From the NCBI RefSeq assembly GCF_000422625.1, contig NZ_AUGK01000004.1, positions 62,001 to 126,000 of the forward strand: a stretch of 64,000 nucleotides of DNA, given 5' to 3'. A program made the translations under genes and the position numbers. The notes beneath the pieces are model-generated. The model was not told the DNA's origin and made no database searches. It worked only from the letters and a program-made list of their open reading frames with translations. This DNA is from Adlercreutzia mucosicola DSM 19490. Its GTDB lineage: Bacteria; Actinomycetota; Coriobacteriia; Coriobacteriales; Eggerthellaceae. The first letter of the stretch is position 1. Every line of letters begins with the position of its first letter. Positions 8,951 to 18,204 of the stretch are shown here, piece by piece.

Positions 8951-10471
8951 CTATTCGGGGAAGAACACCGCCAGGTTGGCATCCTTGCGCTGCTTGCCCG
9001 CAAGGCTGCCAACCAGCATGAGCACGGCCGCCACGACAATGCCGATCACAATCTGGTGCAAGTCGGCCACCTTGAAGCCGACGGCCATGCAGGCGCAGTA
9101 GGCGAGCGTGCCCCCGGCCATGGACAGCAGGGCGCCGGTGGCGTTGGCGCGCTTCCAGAACAGGCCGCAGACCAGCACAAAGAAGAAGGCGGTCTCCAAG
9201 CCGCCGAAGGCGAACATATTGATCTTCCAGATCACGTCGGGCGGCACGATGGACAACACGAACACGATGACGCCGATGACCAGCGTGGTCGCCTGGCTCC
9301 ATACGGCCACCTTGCGCTCGCGGGGCTGAACGCCGTGGGTGGCACAGGCGTGCAGGCAGATGTCCTTGATGATGGCCGATGCCGACGAGATGAGCAGCGA
9401 CGACACCGTGGAGATGGAGGCGGCCACGGGCCCCACGATGGCCACACCGGCCAGAAGCGGCGGCAGCGACTCCACGATGACCGTGGGGATGATGTTGTCC
9501 ACGCTGCCCCCGTAGGCGGCCAGATCTTCCATGAGCACGCCGGCCGACAGCACGCCCAAGGAGGTGACGCCGATCATCATGGCGCCGATGATCACGGTGC
9601 CCCAGATCATGGCCGAGTGCAGCGATTTGGTGTCCTTGTAGCCCAACGTGCGCACCACCGACTGAGGCAGCACGAAGGTGAACACGCCCACGAGCAGCCA
9701 CTGGGTGAGGTACAGCGAGGGCGGCATGGCCCCGTCGGAGAAGGGCTCCAGCATGGCGGGGTTGGTGGCAGCGATGGTTTCCATGATGTTCTCGTAGCCG
9801 CCGCCAGCCTCCAGGATGCCTCCGGCCAGCACCACGATGCCCACGAGCATAGCGATACCGCACAGCGCGTCGGTTACGGCCACGCCGCGGAAGCCGCCGA
9901 TGGTGGTGAACAGGATGACGGCAATGCCGAACAGGGCCAGTCCCACGGTGTAGGAGTAACCGGTCACCGCCTCGAACAGCTTCGCGCCGCCGACGAACTG
10001 GGCCACCATGGTGGCGGCGAAGAACAGCACGATCACCAGGGCCGAGATGTTGGCCAGGGCATTGGAGCCGTAGCGGGCGCGCACGATGTCCACCACGGTC
10101 ACGGCGTTCAGCTTGCGCCCCACGAGCGCCATCTTCTTCCCGAAGATGCCGTAGAGAAGCACGAGCGCGGTCACCTGCACCACGGCCATGTACACCCAGC
10201 CGAAGCCGATCTGCCAGGCCTGGCCGGGGCCGCCCACAAAGGAGCTGACCGAGCCGTAGGTGGCGATGGTGGTCATGGCCAGCACGAAGCCGCCCAGGGC
10301 GCGGTTGCCGATGAAGTAGCGGTTCACGAACGAGCCGCCGGCAGCACGGCTGCGAGCGCGCACGATGATGCTGACGACAAGGGCCACCAGCAGAAACAGC
10401 ACGAGGGGTGCCAGCGGGATGAGCATATCCAAGGTGCCGTCGCTGCCGAAGGATTCCAGCAGGCTATTCAT
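8951..10471 (-). CDS. panF: Sodium:solute symporter, PanF (pantothenate) type
   Basis: 506 residues with about 13 hydrophobic segments, a member of the sodium:solute symporter family. The N-terminal FLLVALVVSIIVRAR, the segment FIGNRALGGFVLAMTTIATYGSVSSFVGGPG and the later TTIGGFRGVAVTDALCG are characteristic of PanF and close relatives. The start at 10471 is preceded by GAAGGAG. A small YhdT-type membrane protein overlaps it by eight bases upstream, the arrangement also known for panF in enterobacteria, which supports pantothenate as substrate. The substrate is still an inference, since related symporters take other carboxylates. Confidence 0.85.
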   Translation of the reverse strand: MNSLLESFGSDGTLDMLIPLAPLVLFLLVALVVSIIVRARSRAAGGSFVNRYFIGNRALGGFVLAMTTIATYGSVSSFVGGPGQAWQIGFGWVYMAVVQVTALVLLYGIFGKKMALVGRKLNAVTVVDIVRARYGSNALANISALVIVLFFAATMVAQFVGGAKLFEAVTGYSYTVGLALFGIAVILFTTIGGFRGVAVTDALCGIAMLVGIVVLAGGILEAGGGYENIMETIAATNPAMLEPFSDGAMPPSLYLTQWLLVGVFTFVLPQSVVRTLGYKDTKSLHSAMIWGTVIIGAMMIGVTSLGVLSAGVLMEDLAAYGGSVDNIIPTVIVESLPPLLAGVAIVGPVAASISTVSSLLISSASAIIKDICLHACATHGVQPRERKVAVWSQATTLVIGVIVFVLSIVPPDVIWKINMFAFGGLETAFFFVLVCGLFWKRANATGALLSMAGGTLAYCACMAVGFKVADLHQIVIGIVVAAVLMLVGSLAGKQRKDANLAVFFPE

Positions 10472-10748
10472 GGGCGGCTCCTTCCTCATCGTCGTCATCG
10501 AGGCTGAAGTTGGCGAACACGCCGCGGGCCAGCACGATGGCCGCCAGCACCGCCACCAGCCAGGTGCCCACGGTTCCCCCGATGATCCAGACGGGAGTGG
10601 AGAACACCTCGATGCCCGAGTCGGCCAGCCCGATGCCGCCGGCGAACCAGGCGGCCACAATCACGGCGAGCGCCACGACGGTGGCCACTGCCTCTCGGTT
10701 TGCCTGCCGCATCTTGGCGGCGTAGGTGGCGAACCTCTTCTTTCCCAT
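10464..10748 (-). CDS. yhdT: YhdT-family (DUF997) small membrane protein
   Basis: 94 residues from the ATG at 10748 (GAGAGG upstream; an earlier in-frame ATG at 10763 lacks a site). Two transmembrane helices (AVATVVALAVIVAAWFAGG and a second starting WIIGGTVGTW) and an acidic tail SLDDDDEEG. It overlaps panF by eight bases. YhdT proteins accompany PanF-type symporters and are of unknown function. The start is only 18 bases after the thrS terminator, so expression depends on read-through or on a promoter hidden in that short stretch. Confidence 0.82.
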   Translation of the reverse strand: MGKKRFATYAAKMRQANREAVATVVALAVIVAAWFAGGIGLADSGIEVFSTPVWIIGGTVGTWLVAVLAAIVLARGVFANFSLDDDDEEGAAHE

Positions 10749-10765
10749 GGGTTTTCCTCTCATTG

Positions 10766-10801
10766 AAAAACGACACCGAGGGCAGTGTACCCTCGGTGTC
10801 G
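10766..10801 (-). terminator. Rho-independent terminator of thrS
   Basis: CGACACCGAGGG and CCCTCGGTGTCG form a perfect 12-bp stem with a seven-base loop, followed on the minus strand by TTTTTC. It lies 41 bases after the thrS stop. Confidence 0.92.
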
Positions 10802-10841
10802 CGCGGCATGGGTCGCAAGACCCATAGAATTTGGCGATAGG

Positions 10842-12761
10842 TTAGATCGCGGCGTCCCTGATCACGTCCAGGAACTTGGTGCGGTCCCACTGGCCCAGAT
10901 CGCCCTCGGAGCGGTCGCGCACCGAAACGACGCGCTCCTCCACTTCCTTGTCGCCCAAGACCACCATGTAGGGGATCTTCTGGCTCTGGGCCTTGGCGAT
11001 CTTCACCTTCATGGGCTCGTTGGCGTCCATCAGATCCACACGGCCGCCGACGGCTTTGATCTCGCCGGCGAACTCGGCCGCCGCTTCCTTGTGACGGTCG
11101 GCGATGGGGATGACGGCCACCTGCACCGGCGCGAGCCACAGCGGCAGGGCGCCCGCGTAGTGCTCGATGAGGATGCCGAGGAACCGCTCGATGGAGCCGA
11201 AGATGGCGCGGTGCAGCATCCAGGGAGTCTCCTCGGTGTTGTCCTCGGTGCGGTAGGTCAGCCCGAAGCGCATGGGCATGTTGAAGTCGATCTGCACCGT
11301 GGAGCACTGCCAGGTGCGGCCGATGGCGTCCTTCACCTTGATGTCGATCTTCGGGCCGTAGAAGGCGCCGTCGCCCTCGTTGATCTCATAGGCGAGCCCC
11401 CGCTGTTTGCAGGCCTCCATGAGCGAGTTGGTGGCGTGCTCCCACATATCGTCGGTGCCGATGGACTTGTCGGGGCGCGTGGAGATCTCGGCCTCGTAGG
11501 TGAAGCCGAAGGTGTCCATGATGTAATCTACCAGCTCCAGAATCGCCACTACCTCGTCGACCACCTGGTCCTTGGTGCAGAACACGTGGGCGTCGTCCTG
11601 GGTGAAGCCGCGGGCGCGCAGAAGCCCGTGCACCACGCCGCTCATCTCGTGGCGGTACACCGTGCCGAACTCGAAGTAGCGCAGCGGTAGGTCGCGGTAG
11701 GAGTGCAGCTCGTTCTTGTACAGCAGCACATGGCCCGGGCAGTTCATGGGCTTCACGCCGTACTCGGAATAGCGCGGCTCCTCCTCGGTGCCCTCGTTGA
11801 TCTGGAAGAAGTACATGTTCTCGTGGTAGAAGCCGTAGTGGCCCGAGGTCTTCCACACGTCGGCGTTGTAGATGTGCGGGGTGATGACCTCCTCGTAGCC
11901 GCGCTCGTACAGATCGCGGCGCAGCCATTCCTGCAGGGTGCGGATGACCCGCGCCCCCTTGGGAAGGTACAGCGGCAGGCCCACGCCGGCCATGGGTTCC
12001 ATCATGTAGATGCCCAGCTCGCGCCCGAGCTTGCGGTGGTCGCGCTTCTCGGCCTCGGCCAGGTTGTGCAAATGCTCCTCCAGGTCCTTCTTGTTGAAGA
12101 AGGCGGTGCCGTAGATGCGGGTGAGCATCTCGCGGTCGGAATCGCCCTTCCAATAGGCGCCGGCAACCTTCGTCAGCTTGTAGGCGCCCAGTTTGTCGGC
12201 GCCGGGCATGTGCGGCCCGCGGCACAGGTCGGTGAAGGCGCCGAGGCGGTAGACGGAGATGGTCTCGTCCTCGGGCAGCTCGTCGATGAGCTCCAGTTTC
12301 AGGGGCTGGTCGGCGAACAGGGCGCGGGCCGCCTCGCGGGTGACCTCCTCGCGCTCGATGGCCGGGGCGGCCTTGGCGATCTCGGCCATGCGGGCCTCGA
12401 TGGCCGGGAAGTCCTCGGGGGAGAGGGAGACGCCCTCGGGCAGCCGCACGTCATAGTAGAAACCGTTCTCGATGGCCGGGCCCACGCCGAACTTCACGCC
12501 GGGGTACAGGTCGGTGAGGGCGGCGGCCATGAGGTGGGCCGTGGAGTGGCGCAGCAGATCGAGGGCCTCAGGGCTCTTGGCGGTGACGATGGCCACGGTG
12601 TCGCCGTCGGCCACGGGAGCGGTCAGATCGACGGGGGTGCCGTTCACGATGCCGGCCAGGGCCGCGCGCGTCAGACCCGCGCCGATGGAGGCGGCCACGT
12701 CGGCAACGGTGGCACCGGCTTCCAGGGTCTTCTTCGATCCGTCGGGCAATACGATTTCCAT
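10842..12761 (-). CDS. thrS: Threonyl-tRNA synthetase
   Basis: 639 residues, the usual length. An N-terminal TGS domain (IVLPDGSKKTLEAGATVADVA) is followed by the editing domain (HSTAHLMAAALTDLYPG) and the class II catalytic core with MNCPGHVLLYKNELHSYRDLP, in which the Cys is a zinc ligand, and motif 2 (FGTVYRHE). The C-terminal anticodon-binding domain contains QVAVIPIADRH. It charges tRNA-Thr in the cytoplasm. An AAAGGA site precedes the ATG. No T-box leader was recognised in the 195 bases upstream. Confidence 0.98.
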   Translation of the reverse strand: MEIVLPDGSKKTLEAGATVADVAASIGAGLTRAALAGIVNGTPVDLTAPVADGDTVAIVTAKSPEALDLLRHSTAHLMAAALTDLYPGVKFGVGPAIENGFYYDVRLPEGVSLSPEDFPAIEARMAEIAKAAPAIEREEVTREAARALFADQPLKLELIDELPEDETISVYRLGAFTDLCRGPHMPGADKLGAYKLTKVAGAYWKGDSDREMLTRIYGTAFFNKKDLEEHLHNLAEAEKRDHRKLGRELGIYMMEPMAGVGLPLYLPKGARVIRTLQEWLRRDLYERGYEEVITPHIYNADVWKTSGHYGFYHENMYFFQINEGTEEEPRYSEYGVKPMNCPGHVLLYKNELHSYRDLPLRYFEFGTVYRHEMSGVVHGLLRARGFTQDDAHVFCTKDQVVDEVVAILELVDYIMDTFGFTYEAEISTRPDKSIGTDDMWEHATNSLMEACKQRGLAYEINEGDGAFYGPKIDIKVKDAIGRTWQCSTVQIDFNMPMRFGLTYRTEDNTEETPWMLHRAIFGSIERFLGILIEHYAGALPLWLAPVQVAVIPIADRHKEAAAEFAGEIKAVGGRVDLMDANEPMKVKIAKAQSQKIPYMVVLGDKEVEERVVSVRDRSEGDLGQWDRTKFLDVIRDAAI

Positions 12762-12871
12762 ACTGGTTCCTTTCCGGCGCCGGGTGCAGACAGAGCACCT
12801 GCGCCTTTCCGCCCGGGCGTTGACTACCAGAGCGATTGACAGAGTGGCCGGCGTTTCCGGCCCGTACTATT

Positions 12872-12897
12872 AAAACAGAGCCGCCGGGGCGACTCTG
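12872..12897 (-). terminator. Terminator after the zinc-ribbon membrane protein
   Basis: On the minus strand CAGAGTCGCC and GGCGGCTCTG pair with one mismatch and are followed by TTTTAATA. It lies 60 bases after the stop of the gene at 12957 and upstream of thrS. Confidence 0.7.
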
Positions 12898-12956
12898 CTC
12901 TAATCGGAAAACAAGGGGGAAACAAACGGATTCGCCTCCCCGCAACAGGCTCGTGC

Positions 12957-13445
12957 TTACTTCTGCGAGCCGGAGCGGCCCTGCGAGCTGCGGCGACGAC
13001 CGGTGGAGGCGGCCGGCGCGCCCACGGGGGTGGCGCAGTAGGGGCACACCGTCCAGGAGGGCTCCAGCGCGTGGTTGCAGCGCATGCAGAGGTTCTTCAG
13101 CTGAGTGTGGCAGTTCGGGCAGAGCACGAAATCGGCCTCCACGGGGTAGCCGCAAGCGGCGCACTCGCCGTACTTCATCAGCTGGCGCTGCTTCAGGGCG
13201 ATCTCCAGCTCCTGCTCGTCGCGGTCGAGCTGCAGCAGGGGCGGACGCAGCAGGCAGTAGGCGATCACGCCGAGCACCGGCACCAGCGACACGATGGCCC
13301 AGATGTACCAGGCGGTGCCGCGCAGGTAGGCGTCGCGCACGACCCACACGATGGAGAGCACGTACAGGATGACCAGAAGAACCAGCACGACGGTGAAGGC
13401 AGCTTGCAGCTCCGGTGTCCAAAGCTGCGCCAAAAGCTCGCTCAT
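12957..13445 (-). CDS. Membrane protein with two helices and double zinc ribbon
   Basis: 162 residues from 13445, where AAGAGGT stands eight bases upstream. Two hydrophobic helices (AAFTVVLVLLVILYVLSIVWVV and WYIWAIVSLVPVLGVIAYCLL) resemble a PLDc_N-type membrane anchor. A soluble part then carries four CxxC pairs in the order CAACG, CPNC, CMRC and CPYC, i.e. two zinc ribbons, and a basic Ser/Arg tail. Its role is unknown; zinc-ribbon membrane proteins of this kind are common in actinobacteria. It stands alone, with thrS downstream behind a terminator. Confidence 0.75.
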   Translation of the reverse strand: MSELLAQLWTPELQAAFTVVLVLLVILYVLSIVWVVRDAYLRGTAWYIWAIVSLVPVLGVIAYCLLRPPLLQLDRDEQELEIALKQRQLMKYGECAACGYPVEADFVLCPNCHTQLKNLCMRCNHALEPSWTVCPYCATPVGAPAASTGRRRSSQGRSGSQK

Positions 13446-13619
13446 TGAAAACCTCTTCTTTGAATCCTCTGGCCGCTCGCGGGGGCGCGCGGCGGACCGA
13501 TGAATGACTAGGTCACCAGAATTGATGACACGGCCCCATAGTATAGCAAAAAAGAAGCGCCGTCTGAGATACCTGCACGAATGTACCGCATATCCCGCCA
13601 TTGGCGCGGGGCCGCGCTC

Positions 13620-15008
13620 CTAGCGGCCGTCGTCCTCGGCTTCGGGGGCGGGGCACACGCCGCCCGGGCAGCGCTCGGTGAGGTCGAAGACGTCGCTGTG
13701 CCTAAGGCCCGCGGCGCGCAGGCGCTCCTTCAGCTGGCGGTGCAGCTCGCGCTCGCGGCGGCGGTGCTCGGCGAGGATGTGCCCGACGGCCCGGGGATGC
13801 TCGCGGATTTCCCGTAAAGCACTTCCCAGATCGGCGTTGACCGAGTGGGCCGTGAGCGATGCCAGAAGCGGCATGATGAACACGGTGATGCCGCCGGCGG
13901 CCACGAGCACGCTGGCCGTGGCCTGACCCATGGCCCCGGCGCTTACGGCCACGGTGGTGACGGCCACGATGATAGGCAGGGCCGTGGTGCAGTAGAAGGC
14001 CACGGTCAGCCGCTCGGGCACGGTCATGTCGCGGGAGGTCTTCCCCAGGCTGAGGGAGATGAAGATGGGCAGGGCCCGCACGAACAGCAGAAGCCCGATG
14101 AACATGAGCAGAAGTCCCGGGTTCGCGGCGATGGCGGTCACGTCGATCTTCGCGCCGGACACGACGAAGAACAGCGGGATGAAGAAGCCGTAGGCCATGG
14201 CCGAGTGCTTCATCTCCAGGGTGGGGTCGCCGTCGGGGATGAGGTAGCGCATGATGAAGCCGGCGGCGAAGGCCCCCAGCACGATGTCGAGGTCGAACAG
14301 GGCCGAGATGGCCGTGAGTCCGATGAGCATCAGGTTCACCGTGCGCACGAGCATCTGGGAGTTGGTGTTGGCATTTTCCACCACGAAGCGGTAGACCCAG
14401 CCGCCCAGCCGCTCGGCCCGCTTCGGCACGGCGGCAGTGAGCAGGGCGATGGCGACGAAGGCCATGAGGATGAGCATGGTCTCCCACTTCGCCCGGGTGG
14501 ACAGGAGCAGGGTCATGGCCAGCACCGGCAGAAGCTCGCCCCAGGTGCCGTAGGCCAGAATCTCGCTGCCGATGCGCGTGTCCATGAGCTTGCGCTCCTG
14601 CAGAATGGGGAGCAGGGTGCCCAGGGCGGTGGTGGTGAGCGCGATGGCCACGGCCATGCCGTCCACGGAGAACAGCGAGAACGAGGGCCACGCTGCCACG
14701 ACGACGGCCGCGATGGCGAAGGTGACGGCCCAGGTGGCCGCCCCGCGCTTGCCCTCGGCGCCGGTGAGGTTCTTGGGGCTGATCTCGTAGCCGGCCAAAA
14801 GGAACAGGAAGGCCAGGCCCAGATCGGACAGAAGCGACGTGGCGTCGGTTACTTGCACGATGTTCAGCACGTGGGGGCCGCACAGGGCGCCGGCCGCCAG
14901 CAAGAGCACCGTTTCCGGTACTGCCTTGTTGGGGATGAGGCGGCAGAGGATGGGGCAGAGAAACGCGATGAGCGCGATGAAGGCGAGGGATACGAGGTCG
15001 GTTACCAT
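13620..15008 (-). CDS. Cation:proton antiporter, Kef/CPA2 family
   Basis: 462 residues from the ATG at 15008 (GAAGGA upstream). About 12 transmembrane helices with the CPA2 features FLFLLAGYEISPKNL and, later, DIVLGAFAAGFIMRYL and FFIPLFFVVSGAKID. The C-terminal 80 residues are soluble, charged and rich in R, H and E, and end in CPGGVCPAPEAEDDGR; there is no TrkA-N domain, unlike full KefB/C. It probably exchanges K+ or Na+ for protons across the membrane. It points away from trxA, with which it shares the 225-base upstream region. Confidence 0.85.
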   Translation of the reverse strand: MVTDLVSLAFIALIAFLCPILCRLIPNKAVPETVLLLAAGALCGPHVLNIVQVTDATSLLSDLGLAFLFLLAGYEISPKNLTGAEGKRGAATWAVTFAIAAVVVAAWPSFSLFSVDGMAVAIALTTTALGTLLPILQERKLMDTRIGSEILAYGTWGELLPVLAMTLLLSTRAKWETMLILMAFVAIALLTAAVPKRAERLGGWVYRFVVENANTNSQMLVRTVNLMLIGLTAISALFDLDIVLGAFAAGFIMRYLIPDGDPTLEMKHSAMAYGFFIPLFFVVSGAKIDVTAIAANPGLLLMFIGLLLFVRALPIFISLSLGKTSRDMTVPERLTVAFYCTTALPIIVAVTTVAVSAGAMGQATASVLVAAGGITVFIMPLLASLTAHSVNADLGSALREIREHPRAVGHILAEHRRRERELHRQLKERLRAAGLRHSDVFDLTERCPGGVCPAPEAEDDGR

Positions 15009-15233
15009 AGGGGGTCCTTCTCCGAGTGTGACCATTGGCCTTATGATACACCGAGTGTCGCCCTGCAGCGCGGGCGGCCGCCCATCGGGGATCGCACGAT
15101 TTTGTGTCAATAGGTTGACAATCCCGCTTACCCGAACGCCGCTGTCGGCGGGACGCTACAATTTGAAGCACTGCGGCGCGGCAGATGCCCGTCGTCGCTT
15201 TGTTCGGATTCCCTACTTCCTAGGAGGTTGATC

Positions 15234-15542
15234 ATGGCAGAGGTAATCAAGACTGCCGATGAGTTCCAGACCAAGGTGCTCGAGGCGACCACTCCGGTGC
15301 TTGTGGACTTCTTCGCCACCTGGTGCGGCCCGTGCCGCATGGTGGCTCCGGTCATCGACGAGATCGCGGCTGAGAAGGCCGGCTCGGTGGCCGTGTACAA
15401 GGTGGACATCGATCAGAGCCCGGATCTGGCCTTCAAGTACCAGGTCTCCAGCGTGCCTACTCTCATCGTCTTCGAGAACGGCCAGATCAAGAACGAGCGC
15501 CTCGGCGCCCAGCCCAAGCAGAACATCCTGGCGATGCTTTAA
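15234..15542 (+). CDS. trxA: Thioredoxin
   Basis: 102 residues. The redox motif WCGPC is followed by RMVAPVIDEIA, and the cis-proline loop SVPTLIVFENG is intact. AGGAGGT precedes the ATG at 15234, which is preferred over a TTG two codons earlier. It reduces protein disulfides and is recycled by the reductase encoded 236 bases downstream. The space between the two is filled by a structured repeat and a terminator, which implies that the two genes are uncoupled or conditionally coupled. Confidence 0.96.
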   Translation: MAEVIKTADEFQTKVLEATTPVLVDFFATWCGPCRMVAPVIDEIAAEKAGSVAVYKVDIDQSPDLAFKYQVSSVPTLIVFENGQIKNERLGAQPKQNILAML

Positions 15543-15543
15543 A

Positions 15544-15708
15544 GTTCCGCCGTTGCTAACGCAACGACGGGAACGTCGATGCTGCGGTTTCGACAGGCAC
15601 CTGGCCTTGCCATTCAGCGCTTTCCCTCGCGGCGCGAAGGCCGCTCGGCCGCGCTTCAGGGCAATTCCAGGCACCTGTCGAAACCTCGCTGACTTCCTTG
15701 GGCGAACC
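15544..15708 (+). ncRNA. Structured repeat element, copy A (trxA-trxB)
   Basis: A 165-base intergenic element. It has a 5' hairpin (GTTCC…CGTTGC-TAAC-GCAACG…GGAAC), then a long stem in which GGTTTCGACAGG (15586-15597) pairs with CCTGTCGAAACC (15674-15685), an internal CA/CA step, CCTGG/CCAGG, and TTGCC/GGCAA, closing over a variable hairpin. A second copy at 17949-18185 keeps TTGCCATTCAGCGCTTTCCC, GGCACCTGG and CTCGCTGACTTCCTTGGGCG but has GGATCC where this one has GGTTTC, matched on the other strand of the stem. Whether it acts as RNA or is a mobile palindrome is not known. Confidence 0.6.
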
Positions 15709-15737
15709 GATGGGGTGAGATGGTAATTATTTTTTAG

Positions 15738-15762
15738 GGGCGGCCTTTCGGTCGCCTTTTTC
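15738..15762 (+). terminator. Terminator between trxA and trxB, overlapping an alternative pairing with the trxB ribosome site
   Basis: GGCGGCC and GGTCGCC pair around TTTC and are followed by five T. CCTTTCGG in its loop and right arm is also complementary to CCGAAAGG at 15762-15769, which contains the start of the trxB ribosome-binding site. Confidence 0.75.
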
Positions 15763-15778
15763 CGAAAGGGGAGCGTTT

Positions 15779-16732
15779 ATGACAGAACAGGCTGGGGCCG
15801 CGGAGCGCGAGGTGCTGGATGTGGCCATTGTCGGCGCCGGGCCGGCCGGGCTCACAGCGGCATTGTACGCGTCGCGGGCGGGGCTTTCCTGCGCCATGTT
15901 CGAGATGCTCTCGCCCGGCGGCCAGTGCGCCCAGACCGAGCACTTGGAGAACTACCCGGGATACACTCGCTCCACGAGCGGCTTCGAGCTGTCCATGGAC
16001 ATGTACGAACAGGCGTCCTCCTTCGGCGCGGGCACCATCTCCGAGGAGGTGACGGCGGTCGACTTCTCCGCCGAGCCGAACAAGCTGACCACGCCCTTCG
16101 GCATCTACTACGCGCGTACGGTCATCGTGGCCACGGGCACCAAGGCGGCCCAGCTGGGCCTGCCCCGGGAAGAGGAGCTGCGCGGTCGCGGGGTGTCCTA
16201 CTGCGCCACCTGCGACGGCAACTTCTTCCGCGGCAAGGACGTGGCGGTCATCGGCGGGGGCAACACCGCCGCAGCCGACGTGATCTATCTGGCGCGCATC
16301 TGCCGCAAGGTGTACCTGGTGCACCGTCGCGACAAGCTGCGGGCCACGGCCATCTACCATCAGCGCTTGGCCGAGCTGGACAACGTGGAGCTGTGCTGGG
16401 ACAGCGTGGCCGTCGAGTTTCTGACCGAGAACGACGAGCGGCCGCGCGTGAGCGGCCTGCGCATTCGCAACCAGAAGACCGATGGCGTGCGCGACCTGGC
16501 CGTGTCGGCGGTGTTCATCGCCGTGGGCACCACTCCCAACACCGAGTTCCTCGGCGGGGCCTTGGCCCTGGATGCGGGCGGCTACATCATCGCCGACGGC
16601 ACCGGGCGCACCGCCACCGCCGACGTGTTCGCCGCCGGCGACGTGCGCACCAAGGAGCTGCGCCAGGTGGTGACCGCCGTGGCCGACGGGGCCAACTGCG
16701 CCGAATCGGCCGCCGACTTCCTGAACGCCTAA
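15779..16732 (+). CDS. trxB: Thioredoxin reductase (NADPH, FAD)
   Basis: 317 residues, usual length. The FAD-binding GAGPAGLTAALYASRAG, the redox pair in CATCDGNFF, the NADPH-binding GGGNTAAADVIYLA and the C-terminal ATADVFAAGDVR are all present. AAAGGGGAG precedes the ATG. It transfers electrons from NAD(P)H to thioredoxin; its partner gene trxA lies just upstream. The terminator only 17 bases before the start suggests regulated read-through or a promoter in the intergenic element. Confidence 0.96.
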   Translation: MTEQAGAAEREVLDVAIVGAGPAGLTAALYASRAGLSCAMFEMLSPGGQCAQTEHLENYPGYTRSTSGFELSMDMYEQASSFGAGTISEEVTAVDFSAEPNKLTTPFGIYYARTVIVATGTKAAQLGLPREEELRGRGVSYCATCDGNFFRGKDVAVIGGGNTAAADVIYLARICRKVYLVHRRDKLRATAIYHQRLAELDNVELCWDSVAVEFLTENDERPRVSGLRIRNQKTDGVRDLAVSAVFIAVGTTPNTEFLGGALALDAGGYIIADGTGRTATADVFAAGDVRTKELRQVVTAVADGANCAESAADFLNA

Positions 16733-16805
16733 GGCTCCCTGCCGGCCTTCCGCATTGTCGCGCCTGTGGGCATTGGCCGACAGGCGCCTCATCGGTGTGC
16801 CTTTC

Positions 16806-16814
16806 TGCTACAAT
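16806..16814 (+). promoter_or_regulatory. Extended -10 promoter element for prfA
   Basis: TGCTACAAT, an extended -10 (TGn + TACAAT), 60 bases before the prfA start. No good -35 is seen. Confidence 0.4.
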
Positions 16815-16873
16815 ATGACGTTGCGCTTGCGGGCGCTATTGAACCCACCCCGTTTCACGCAAAGGACGCACCC

Positions 16874-17947
<1,074 letters not shown>

Positions 17948-17948
17948 T

Positions 17949-18185
17949 GGTTCCGTTCGCCCTGACGGGACGAGCGGACGAGCCGATGCTGCGGATCCGA
18001 CAGGCACCTGGCGTTGCCATTCAGCGCTTTCCCTCACAGCCCTGAGGCTGCTTGGTTCTGATCGGCGATGCCGCTCAGAACGCGCCCTCTCGGGCGCATG
18101 GACGGTGCCGAACAGCCCACGGGGCTGTTCGCTCAAGGCAATTCCAGGCACCTGTCGGATCCTCGCTGACTTCCTTGGGCGAACC
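17949..18185 (+). ncRNA. Structured repeat element, copy B (prfA-prmC)
   Basis: The longer copy (237 bases) of the element found after trxA. GGATCCGACAGG (17993-18004) pairs with CCTGTCGGATCC (18151-18162); inside come the same CCTGG/CCAGG and TTGCC/GGCAA helices, and the loop is longer, with extra hairpins such as GCCCTGAGGC and CGCCCTCTCGGGCG. The outer ends GTTCGCCC (17955) and GGGCGAAC (18177) are inverted repeats. The differences from copy A in the main stem are compensatory. Confidence 0.6.
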
Positions 18186-18204
18186 TATGTGACAAAGGGC
18201 GATA

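Noticed and set aside
12762-12956. A T-box leader before thrS
   Set aside because: No T-box sequence or stem I pattern; only a terminator of the upstream gene and a short GGCCGG/CCGGCC hairpin are visible.
15115-15162. TTGACA and TACAAT as a trxA promoter
   Set aside because: They are 36 bases apart, too far to act together; TACAAT alone may still be a -10.
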